Origin: Sclerotiophoma versabilis
Lineage: Eukaryota; Ascomycota; Dothideomycetes; Pleosporales; Didymellaceae
Assembly: GCA_012274445.1 (NCBI GenBank)
Contig: JAAROD010000095.1
Location: forward strand, 310,001 to 374,000
Length of the DNA: 64,000 nt
Direction: 5' to 3'
Positions 10,669-19,728 of this stretch are shown here, in pieces (the stretch's first letter is position 1; the number at the start of each line of letters is the position of its first letter). The notes beneath the pieces are model-generated. The model did not search any database. It was given only the letters and a program-made list of their open reading frames with translations, and was not told the DNA's origin. Position numbers and translations under genes: made by a program.

Positions 10669-12218
10669 ATGATTTTGTCCGCAGTTAGACACCCTGCGCT
10701 TCGAATCGCCAGCAGACGATACCCCGCATTAAGAGGCAGCACTGTCTCAAGAGCTACCTTCTCAACTACGCCAAGATGGCAGATCCGTACCAAAGAGATG
10801 ACTGAGGAGCATTTCAAAGATTTGAAAGTGAATCAAGGACGATTGATGGAGGACATCCACCACACCTGCCAATGGGGAACTGGTGAGCGTTGGGGCAAGT
10901 GAGTTATTCCCGGGCTTCGTGATCATGAGGTATTTATATGTGCAGGGCTGCCACAGACACTGGAATGTCTCGCCTTGCCCTCTCGGATGCCGATAAGCAA
11001 GCAAGAGATTGGTTCGTGGAGACGACGCAAGCTTTGGGCTGCAAAATCACAGTTGACGAGATGGGCAACATCTTCGCAGTTCGGCCAGGATTGAAGAACG
11101 ATAAACCACCAATTTACGTTGGAAGCCACCTGGACACCCAGCCTACAGGTGGAAGATATGATGGTATTCTTGGTGTTACCGCCGGTGTCGAGATGCTGAA
11201 AGTTCTGGCCGACAACTGGGTTGAAACCGAATACCCTGTTGGTGTTGTGAACTGGACAAACGAGGAAGGCGCACGTTTCCCAATGTCGATGGTCTCTTCT
11301 GGCGTATGGGCTGGTTCCATATCTCTTGAAAAAGCACACAACCTCCGCGAAGTACACCCAGGAACTGCGACCCAGAAATCCGAGCTCGAGCGGATTGGCT
11401 ACCTGGGAACAACACCAGCGAGCCACGAAGCTATGCCAATGGCTGCACACTTCGAGCTCCACATCGAACAAGGTCCTCTTCTCGAGATGGCGAACAAGAA
11501 GATTGGCGTGGTGACTGGCGTACAGGCCTACAAGTGGCTCACCGTCAAAGTTAAGGGCCGCGACACCCACACTGGCACTACAGACCTCAAATCCCGTGCT
11601 GATGCGCTACTCACGGCGTCAAAGATGATCCTACATTCACACAAACTGGCTACTGCTCACGGCGCTCTAGCATCAACAGGCATTCTCAACCTCAAGCCTG
11701 GCTCCACTAACACCGTTCCTGGCGATGTAACCTTCAGCTTGGACATCCGAGCCAAGAAAGACGAGACAGTAGCAGAGCTGAAGAAGCTCGTCGAGAGCGA
11801 CTTCCCCCGCATCGCCAACGGCGAAGACATCGACAACCTGAACCATGGCTGCACCCCTGGCCTGCCTCTATCCGTCACTATCACCGAAGACTTTGACTCG
11901 CCTGCTACAACCTTTCACTCGGACTGCATCCACGCCGTGCGTCAATCTGCGCACTCCGTCCTTGGTCCCAACAGCCAGAGCATGGTCATGGAGATGACGT
12001 CGGGCGCGGGTCATGATAGCGTGTATGCGAGTAAGAGGTGCCCGACAAGTATGATTTTCGTCCCGTGTAGAGAGGGAGTGAGCCACAATCCAAGAGAATT
12101 CTGTGAAGAAGTGGATTGTGCCTTGGGTGCACAGGTTTTGTTGCAGAGTGTGGTGCGGTTTGATCGGATGAGGGATGAGAGGAGGGTTACGTGGAAACAG
12201 GAACCCTATACGCTATGA
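10669..12218 (+). CDS. M20-family N-carbamoyl amidohydrolase (beta-ureidopropionase/allantoate type)
   Basis: Exons 10669-10898 and 10946-12218 (47-nt intron) encode 500 aa. The first 40 residues are rich in Arg, Ser and Ala without acids, a likely mitochondrial presequence. Metal ligands follow: VGSHLDTQPTGGRYDG near residues 132-147 (His and Asp), then WTNEEGARFP (Glu pair). FELHIEQGPLLE is the hallmark of the N-carbamoyl-amino acid hydrolase/allantoate amidohydrolase branch. A dimerisation lid and a C-terminal SGAGHDS and PCREGVSHNPREF complete the fold. The closest fungal function known to me is Pyd3, which hydrolyses N-carbamoyl-beta-alanine in pyrimidine catabolism. Substrate cannot be settled from sequence; allantoate or an N-carbamoyl amino acid are alternatives. 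Confidence 0.85.
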
Positions 12219-12604
12219 GTAGGATGTGAGTAGTAGCACGTACCCTTTGTAATCTCGCCCGTTGTTTTGTTTCGTGATTCATACGTTGCTTCATGGATGG
12301 ACGGTGTACGAGCAGCCTGAGGAAGCAATCGCAGCCTTGCACTGCCCACTTCCTCCGGCTAAAACTTCTGGATCTGGACTTGAAAACACAGCATGCATAA
12401 GCTCAGCCTTTTACCTGCCCTCGTTTCACCTCTAGCCTCCAAGCACTTTCCAGTTACTTCACTACCTTTTAGGCAATGCGATTTGCCTCTCCAAGCAATT
12501 GCAGTCGCGTCCTAGCAACAGTCACGTCCTGGTATATGGCATCCCTCGGATTGCACGGCGCCTTGTACTCACCCTTCTAGGCGCCGACCTTTACGATCTG
12601 CATT
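12219..12604. other. Intergenic upstream of the HET locus
   Basis: 386 bp; no gene seen. It marks the border between the housekeeping block and the HET island. Confidence 0.5.
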
Positions 12605-14569
12605 ATGGAATCGCTCGACGTATCAACTCTGGCCATCGGCGACTCCATATACCAGGACCTTGATGACAACGATATTCGACTTCTACACTTGCACCCGAGT
12701 CAAGACTTTGATGCGTCTGTTCATGTTTCCCTGCACACAGTCGACCTCTGTAGTAAGCCTGTTTACAAAGCCCTTTCGTACGTTTGGGGCGATCTGAATG
12801 TGACCGCCACTATTTAAGTGAACGGATACGACTTCGACGCAACAACAAACCTGGTATCTGCACTGTGTCACTTGCCGCGAGAGCACAGCGTTGAGGTGCT
12901 ATGGGTCGACGCCATTTGTATGAATCAAAAGGATGTGGAAGAGCGAAACCACCAGGTACAAATAATGGCTAGCATCTACAAGGGCGCTGAAGTAGCCATC
13001 GCCTGGCTGGGCAAAAGTGAAGATGACAGCAATGAGGCTATGCGGCTCCTACGTCGATGGGGGACGGCACTTGAAAGTACAGGTATCCATGGCAGAACCG
13101 ATGTCACGATGAGATCCTACCGATTTCAAAGTGCGAAGTACATGGAAGATTTCCTTGACACAATCGAAGATCCTTTTTCTGAGCGAGCCTGGAGTGCGCT
13201 TCCCAGTCTATATAGAAGGCCTTACTGGAAGCGGTTGTGGATCGTTCAGGAATTTGTTCTAGCAAGGAAAATCGAAATCGTATGTGGCTTCGAACGACTC
13301 GAAGATAGATTCTTGGTTGTGGACCGGTTTCTCTATCATATCAGTCAGCGTTTCCCGGAGTACGACTCAACAGCAAGCGAGAGGGCTCAGATCCTGCTTC
13401 AAAGCCTCCACATCGAAGAAGTAGATCTGATCGATAAATTTCTGATATGGCGAGAGCAAATAACTCGAAAACATCGCTTGAAGCACACGGGCAAGCTATT
13501 CGATCTCCTCCTTGACATGGCAACCCGTAGCTGCACTGATCCGAGGGACCACTACTTTGCACTGGCAGGTTTTTGCACGCCCAATACTCCACCTATTACA
13601 ATGAACTATAACCTGGACAACAACGGCGTCAACAATTCGTTCGCGCGCGACTGTGTTGTAAAATCTTGCTTGCAAGTCCTCTGCTATGCAGGAATAGGCT
13701 ATAAGAAAGAGACATCGAATATCCCAGAAATGCCTTCTTGGGTACCCGACTGGATGAACCGGAGGACTCGCTATCCGAGGCGGCTGCATTATGATTGTTA
13801 TTCGGCGAATAGAGCCCAGACCAGTGCGATTGGATCAAATCGAACACAAAGTTATACGGCCTTCATCTGGGTGTCTGGACACATTTTAGATACTACTGCT
13901 GATGTGCTCGGAGGTTGGTCTGGTTGGACCCAGCCACGCGATACACGCTGGAGAACAATGTTCAACACAAGTGGGCTTACTAGCACCTACAAGAATGGTA
14001 TGCCTGTACTTCAGGCATACTCTCGTACTCTTCTTGTTGACATGGATTCTGGTTACCATCCTAAACGAATGCCTTTCCAATTTAGAGACATATTGCGCTC
14101 AACAGATCATTTAGTTCCAAAGAACGGCGGATCCATTGCCAATTTCCTCACAAAACACTGCCCGGAAGAAAACCCAGGAGACAATTCGGATACGTTACAA
14201 GGTGAAGCAACGGCTGCCAAGGTCGGGTGCCCGTCTAGTGCCACGCAGTTCTTCCCCGAAGCAGAAGGACCAAGCCAAGATTGCTGGATATCATGGATAA
14301 AGAATGCACACAGGTACGAACGGGCCTTGGAGCGCAATATGAGAACTGGGTCGCGAGGACGCTGTTTGTTTACGACCGAACAAGGCTACATGGGCACCGG
14401 CCCGCCCTACACCAAACCAGGAGACGAACTCTGCATCATTCAAGGGTCAAACGTTCCCTTCCTCCTCCGGCCCGACGGAGACGGCTACCTGTTAGTTGGA
14501 GAGGCTTTCGTACTAGGGCTAATGGATGGTGAGTACAAAGGTGGATTTGAGGAGATTGAGATACATTGA
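12605..14569 (+). pseudogene. HET-domain (heterokaryon incompatibility) gene with in-frame stop
   Basis: One reading frame of 655 codons, interrupted only by TAA at 12815-12817 (codon 71). Upstream of the stop are the HET start motifs (IRLLHLHPS, YKALSYVWGD); downstream the frame resumes at once with VNGYDFDATTNL, LWVDAICMNQ, RNHQVQIMASIY, RRPYWKRLWIVQE, DPRDHYFALAG and the typical C-terminal GDELCIIQGSNVPFLLR, LLVGEAFVLGLMDGE. HET proteins trigger cell death after fusion of unlike hyphae or respond to NLR partners. No splice-site pair skips the stop with a sensible intron length. It is a nonsense allele, a read-through gene or a sequencing error. The rest of the frame is undamaged, so decay would be recent. 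Confidence 0.85.
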
Positions 14570-15267
14570 AGAGCTGTTCTTGTCTCCCTTGCGGAGGAGA
14601 TCTTTTTGTAGCTGCGACAGATGCATATAAGTTGTTGATCGCGCTTCTTTCTGGTGTCGATACCTTGAAGGGTTGCATTGCTTGGACGAGATGTTTGACC
14701 GATATGCTGGTGGTTGTGCGTGAAGCATTCGGGTTTATATGAGTGTAAATGTGTCTCCTTCGCCTTCCTCCCAATCGGCAGCTCGCTTGAATTCAGTACA
14801 TTCTCAACGTGATGCGGGTGTCTATACTTGCCTTCTTCGTGCATGATGTCGTGGATGTAGATCTCTGCGACGAACAACCAACCTTCACCGCCTTCTGATT
14901 TGCGCAGTATGTAAGGTGCGTTGAGACTGTGTAGGATAACTATGGAGTCTCTCACATCTAATCTTTGGCCCGGCTCTTTCATGAAGCCAAGTCGGCCACT
15001 CTCGAGCATGAAGAGTATACCAAAGCGATGTAGACTCCATTTCATGAGCGCTTCCAACCTCGCTAAGGTTTGTTCCTCTTCGGGTAATTATATCAAGTTC
15101 TTGAAGTCTAATTCCATCGCATTCAGACCGAGGAGGACCATAGAGAAGAAGTAAGTGAAGAACTCTGAGGGTGGCTCAGAATTTGGACCTGGCGAAGACG
15201 TCCGAGCAACCTTCCCTAGTTCAGTATTCGAAATAATATCCTCTGCTAAGCTTTGCTGACTTTCCAT
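14485..15267 (-). pseudogene. Second, broken HET-gene tail facing the first
   Basis: On the minus strand a frame reads from a Met at 15267 to a TAA at 15090-15088 and resumes at once. After the stop come RFGILFMLESGRLGFM, then RDSIVILHSLNAPYILR, GWLFVAEIYIHDIMHEEG. These line up residue by residue with the C-terminal end of the neighbouring HET gene (GDELCIIQGSNVPFLLR, LLVGEAFVLGLMDGE). No HET core motifs (YKALSYVWG, LWVDAICINQ) are found upstream, so the N-terminal part is missing. Sequence after about 14820 in this frame is probably not native. The fragment is tail-to-tail with the first HET gene and about 130 bp from the next gene. Confidence 0.6.
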
Positions 15268-15393
15268 CCCATATTCCGAAGATCAGTTCACAAGGCACTG
15301 AGCTTCAGCCTTGTCAGACAGAATCCAAGGCAATTAACAGTTCAAGAACTTATGCCTCGTGGCAGGAGAATGCGGTTCTGTAGTGCAACGCCA

Positions 15394-15882
15394 TCATGCC
15401 GCGAGTTTCTCTACGAGCCTTGCCCTCACGGATCTCTGCAGCTCATCTCGGCTTCCCAGCATCTCGACCCCATACCTCTGACACACAATCTGCACATTGC
15501 CTCTCTTGTAAAATCCCTCCGGACAACATACAACCACCTTACCCGTCCCCACATACATGCCCAGCTCCAACAACGAAATTGGTGTCAGTGTGCCAGGCTT
15601 GAAGTAAAACGCGATAACATCAGCTACATTCGCATGATCCATCTCCCACTCAACCTGCTCCTTGAACCTCACATCAGAAACATCTTCGACCCAGGTGCTG
15701 TCCCAGGCATCGCAGCGCGGGTTGATGATCTCGACAGACATGTCTGAGAGGGAAGCTGCGAGGCTAGTCTGCCAGTCTGCGGCGGGATCGGGCTCGATAC
15801 TGCCGTAGAGAATCACTGAGGGTTTGGTGATCTTTGGACGGATTGGTGGCTTGTAGATGACCGCTTTCGATTGCTCGGACAT
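15394..15882 (-). CDS. Nucleoside 2-deoxyribosyltransferase-like protein
   Basis: Intronless, 162 aa from the Met at 15882; a Met eight codons upstream (15906) is possible. The Rossmann-like start SVILYGSIEP (22-31) is followed by INPRCDAWDSTW (53-64), FKEQVEWEM (73-81), ADVIAFYFKPGTLTPISLLELG (87-108), and GKVVVCCPEGFYKRGN. The order 'nucleotide-binding loop, D-W segment, xADVIxF, S-x-x-E-L-G' matches the nucleoside deoxyribosyltransferase-like superfamily; Glu106 is the candidate nucleophile. These enzymes cleave or exchange N-glycosidic bonds of nucleosides. The natural substrate here is unknown. It lies beside two HET genes in an accessory island. Confidence 0.72.
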   Translation of the reverse strand: MSEQSKAVIYKPPIRPKITKPSVILYGSIEPDPAADWQTSLAASLSDMSVEIINPRCDAWDSTWVEDVSDVRFKEQVEWEMDHANVADVIAFYFKPGTLTPISLLELGMYVGTGKVVVCCPEGFYKRGNVQIVCQRYGVEMLGSRDELQRSVRARLVEKLAA

Positions 15883-16746
15883 TCTGAATGTGCGATGTCT
15901 GGTCAATGGTCTGTTGTTGTAGGAAGACGGTAGCCCTCCGCTGCCAGCCCCACTTGCCGTTAGCGGCCGCTACGTAAGTCGTTCCTTCGTATGTATCCCC
16001 AAACTGTCCTACCACAGTAACAGGCGAAACGCAAAAACATGGTGCTGACTACTACTACTACTACTACTACTACAGTACTATGGTGTGTTGCTGACTAGCC
16101 TTTCTGTGGTCGACGGTTGTTGCTCTTCTCGGACGCTTTCCACACGACTTCCTGCCGAAGTTTTAGACAGCCTGAAAAGGATGCTTCCGCCACCAAGGCA
16201 AGAATGTAAATGCCACCTACGGTTGCGTGGATCTGCTGCACCACATAAAGAATCACTTTCATATATCAGACTCCTCTGCGCCTCAACCGCCACGGCTAGT
16301 GCTAGCACAAGCGCAAAAAGATATGCTTCAACCCTGGTCACATCAGCACTTACTATTGAGAGCAATATATCCTAGCTCCTGGATGATATTGGTGATTGTG
16401 TTGAGCTTACCTAGACCATGACGGATGTTCTTGATGGATATCTGCAAATATACAGTATACACAATAGCTTTAATGCCAGTTTGCTCAACAGCAGCAACAT
16501 GCACTCGTGATCTTTGAGTCTCTGCAAGTGGTCGTGTGGGTAGCCTCGGTAGATGCTTCACCAAATCACCAAACGAGAACTAATTTCGTAGCTGAGAAGC
16601 TAATGTGAAACGGTCTAGATTGGAAATACGGTAAAAATAGCTATGGGTATTGGGGGTAAATGTGCCATCAGAAATGCATCAGCGACTGTCGTACTGTGTA
16701 AAATCCGAACACTCTCTTCTAGCAATCTGACCTGATAGCCGGATGC
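15883..16746. other. Intergenic with a CTA/ACT microsatellite
   Basis: About 860 bp between the deoxyribosyltransferase-like gene and the thioesterase 3' region. Short unsupported frames only; the trinucleotide repeat is listed separately. Confidence 0.5.
16048..16073. repeat. (ACT)n microsatellite
   Basis: Nearly nine uninterrupted ACT units, in intergenic DNA. Confidence 0.95.
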
Positions 16747-16884
16747 TCAATTTGGCTTCGGGGTCTCACCCGTAGCGTTGTCGCGCTTTTTGTACCAAGC
16801 AAACCACGCAATGACCAGAGTGACAGCTAGCACCAGAACAGTCGTGGTCTCTGTGGAGAGACTCGTGGGAATGCTTTCAGTGAG
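16747..16884 (-). other. In-frame, transmembrane-like extension beyond the thioesterase stop
   Basis: Directly after the TGA, in the same frame, 45 sense codons read to a second TGA at 16749-16747. The middle is a hydrophobic run of about 19 residues (TVLVLAVTLVIAWFAW) followed by YKKRD, the layout of a C-terminal membrane anchor with cytosolic positive charges. The context is TGA-C, which can be leaky, though the strong TGA-CTA read-through signal is not present (it is TGA-CTC). A splice route around the stop was not found. It may be read-through product, a decayed exon or chance. Confidence 0.3.
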
Positions 16885-17691
16885 TCAAAGGGAGTTCTCA
16901 GGCTTGTCACCGAGAGCGGGGATCTGCTGGTTCAGGTAGGCCTCAAGATGGTCGATCTCGTCAGCATCTGCTGAATGCACCAAACCCTTGTATGTCCTGA
17001 AGTCGACCTTGTATCCGTGGCTTGTGAGTTCATCGGCGCTCATTTTGCCGTACTTGTATGCAACGACTTGATCGGCATCGCCATGTCCCATGAAGATGGG
17101 TGTGTTCTGATTGGGGTTCTCGGTAGGGATCATGTCCTTGATCTTCTTCTGCAGCAGCAAGTAGCAGCTGAGACCGAAGATGCCTCCCAACTGGTTCTTG
17201 TATGTGACACCAGACAGTAGAGACATGGCGCCTCCTTGCGAGAAACCACCAATGACTATTCGGTTCGCGGGGATGCCCTTCGCGACTTCCGCGTCGATGA
17301 GAGAGTGGAAGTAGTCACGAGACTTGATAATTCCAGCTTCGTCCTCTTCACGGTCGGTGAGGGTGCTAAGAGACTTGATGTCGTACCATCCAGGCATGCT
17401 CATACCCATGTTCTATGATTGTCAGCCTTCGCAGGCTCAGCGTCACTGATGTACGTACGAGCGTAATGGGAATGTTGGGCGCATTTGGGAAGATGAATGA
17501 GACTTCCTCGAACTTGCTGCGGCGGCGCCAGTTCTCAGCGAGGAAGATCCTACGCAATGTTAGCATGTCTTGGTGCTACTAAATAACACCATTTACCATC
17601 CTGCGCCAGAGTCGCCCAGCCCGTGCGCAACAATGACAGTCGCGGTATGCTTCTTGAGAGCAGGAACGACAAGAGGTGCTCTTCCAGCCAT
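16885..17691 (-). CDS. Acyl-protein thioesterase 1 (APT1-like serine hydrolase)
   Basis: Exons 17691-17597, 17549-17459 and 17412-16885 on the minus strand encode 237 aa, the standard APT1 length. The alpha/beta-hydrolase signatures are VIVAHGLGDSGAGW (oxyanion region), GMSMPGWYDI, the nucleophile elbow GGFSQGG (Ser120), GHGDADQVV (Asp176) and LVHSADADE (His208). The enzyme removes palmitate from cysteines of membrane proteins and lysophospholipids; it is cytosolic. The stop is TGA at 16887-16885. The same frame continues for 45 codons beyond it with a membrane-helix-like sequence (see findings). It is divergent from the DNA glycosylase gene. Confidence 0.93.
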
Positions 17692-18132
17692 GTTTCTAAA
17701 CATATATGGAAATCTGTGGAGGTTCTAGGGCTGTAGAGGAGGCGCGATACGGCAGACGAGAATCGCGGGGCAGCCGCGTGGAATTCCGAGGAAGCGTGTC
17801 GCGCTAGACATGCAGGGTCTGAGGTCTGAGCGCCAATCAATGACGTCCTGTATCTTTGCCATCCATCTTTGCCATCCATCTTTGCCATCCATCACGCCCT
17901 CTGCATTCACTCACAAACTTTGTTCCTCCACTGATGTCACGATTGAACTCGCCTTGAACTTGCGATCGCAGTGTGCCTTTCATGTATTTATTCTGTCACA
18001 ATCATTGACGTCCAGCCACGTCGTTACTGAATCTACATCACCATTGCCGTCAATCTGGTTTCCGCTTCCCTTCTCCTCAGAACCTCGTTGAGTCGATCCT
18101 TTCAGCAATTTAGTTTGTCAACATCCTTCAAA
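17692..18132. promoter_or_regulatory. Shared upstream region of thioesterase and DNA glycosylase genes
   Basis: A 441-bp divergent spacer with three tandem 13-bp repeats (listed separately). Two TGACGTC-type (CRE-like) sites, at about 17841 and 18006, could bind bZIP factors; this is inference from the motif only. Confidence 0.45.
17853..17892. repeat. Three tandem copies of a 13-bp unit
   Basis: The unit ATCTTTGCCATCC occurs three times head to tail without mismatch, within the divergent promoter region. Confidence 0.92.
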
Positions 18133-19728
18133 ATGGCACGAGCTACTCGCGGTTCTGCGCGTATCGCAACAGCAGCGTCTTTGAAAGACGTGAAAGATGA
18201 ACCAGTACAGCTCTCGAGCCCACCATCAAGTCCACCAGCAACACCTAAACCTGCCGAATCGCGCAAGAGAAAAGCTATCAAAGAGGAGAATGTGTCACCA
18301 GACAAAGTACTGGTGTCATTCAGGAATATAAAGCGAGCCAAGAAAGTAAAGAAGGAGGAAGACATTGACGATTTGCCGCACAACCTCGGGGCTGTTCCTG
18401 ACCTTTCGCCAGGGTCGGAAGAAGCGGAAGGGGCCTCTTCTGCGAAGAAGACTAAGAAGGCCACGAAGACAAAAAAAGCTACCAAGACGAAGAAGGAAGA
18501 CGTCGATGCCCTTGTTGAAAAAGCCACAAAGACCGATAAGAAGACACCGAAGAAGAAGGCTAGCTATGGCCTGACACCAGGCCAAACACCATACCCGAAC
18601 TACCCACACCCAACACCTGAAGAATGCGAGGAAGTTACCCGACTTCTCTCAAAAGTTCATGGTGAGGTCACAATGCCCAAAGAGATCCCATTGCCGTCTC
18701 TCGAAGTCTCCGGCTGTGGTGAAGTACCATCTGTTCTCGACGCATTGATCCGCACACGACTATCAGCAGCAACATCTGGTACGAATTCTTCGCGCGCCTT
18801 TGCAGGCCTAGTCAAACGCTTCGGCATCCTGCAAACCGGTGTCGGCAAAGGAAGTGTAGACTGGAACGCAGTACGCCAAGCCGACGTGAAGGAGATATTC
18901 GAAGCAATCAAATCCGGCGGCCTTGCAGACGTAAAGAGCAAAGACATCAAGAAGATCCTACAGATGGTTTGGGAAGAAAACCAAGCACGCCGCGACGCCT
19001 TGAAATCCTCAACAACCTCAGCACAGGGCGAAGCCAACGAAGCTGCTGAAGATAAAGATAAAGAGATGCAGAAAGCAGACGAAGATATTGTGTCCCTGGA
19101 CCACCTTCACCTCCTCTCCAACGACGATGCCTTCGCCCACCTAACCTCCTACCCAGGCATCGGTCCCAAGACTGCATCCTGTGTGCTCCTCTTCTGCTTG
19201 CAACGCCCCTCCTTCGCAGTAGACACGCACGTCTTCCGGCTATGCAAGTGGCTGAACTGGGTGCCTCCGCCAGGCGACGAGCGCGGTCTGGCACCAGGTG
19301 CGAAAGGCCCCTTTGCTGGCCCGACGCGCAACTCGACGTACGCGCACTGCGAAGTCAGGGTACCGGATCATTTGAAGTACCCGCTGCACCAGCTGCTGAT
19401 CAAGCATGGAAAGAGTTGCCCAAGATGTAGGGCGATCACGGGAGAGAGCAGTGAGGGGTGGGACAAGGGGTGTCCGATTGATCACCTGGTGCAAAGGAGC
19501 GGTGGGCGGAAGGGCGATGGTCCAAGTCCCGTCAAGGGCAGTGGCGGTAAGGCTGCGAATGGAAAGAACACAAAGGCGAGGACCAAGGGCAGGAGGAAAG
19601 TCGAGAGCGAGGACGAGAGTGAGGCTGAGGCAAGTGAGCTGAGTGATGCGGAGAGCAGTGCGCTGAGCGATCTTGTGAGTGATGCGGAGATTGAAGCGTC
19701 CGAGGACGAGTATTCTGCTCCCAAGTAA
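18133..19728 (+). CDS. HhH-GPD family DNA glycosylase (endonuclease III-like)
   Basis: Intronless, 531 aa from the Met at 18133 (CAAAATGGC context). The first 150 residues are basic and Lys-rich with a run of KKTKKATKTKK, a likely nuclear targeting and DNA-contact segment. The catalytic domain spans about 150-460. It has the helix-hairpin-helix LTSYPGIGPKTASCVLL near 338-354 (Lys of GPKTA in the catalytic lysine position) and FAVDTHVFRLCKWL with the catalytic Asp near 362. A partial Fe-S loop follows (HGKSCPRC and KGCPIDHL), and the acidic Ser-rich tail has no known role. Enzymes of this family excise damaged or modified bases in base excision repair. Substrate is unknown. Confidence 0.85.
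   Translation: MARATRGSARIATAASLKDVKDEPVQLSSPPSSPPATPKPAESRKRKAIKEENVSPDKVLVSFRNIKRAKKVKKEEDIDDLPHNLGAVPDLSPGSEEAEGASSAKKTKKATKTKKATKTKKEDVDALVEKATKTDKKTPKKKASYGLTPGQTPYPNYPHPTPEECEEVTRLLSKVHGEVTMPKEIPLPSLEVSGCGEVPSVLDALIRTRLSAATSGTNSSRAFAGLVKRFGILQTGVGKGSVDWNAVRQADVKEIFEAIKSGGLADVKSKDIKKILQMVWEENQARRDALKSSTTSAQGEANEAAEDKDKEMQKADEDIVSLDHLHLLSNDDAFAHLTSYPGIGPKTASCVLLFCLQRPSFAVDTHVFRLCKWLNWVPPPGDERGLAPGAKGPFAGPTRNSTYAHCEVRVPDHLKYPLHQLLIKHGKSCPRCRAITGESSEGWDKGCPIDHLVQRSGGRKGDGPSPVKGSGGKAANGKNTKARTKGRRKVESEDESEAEASELSDAESSALSDLVSDAEIEASEDEYSAPK

Noticed and set aside
16048..16073. CRISPR-like or regulatory repeat array
   Set aside because: A simple ACT microsatellite with no spacers, in a eukaryote.
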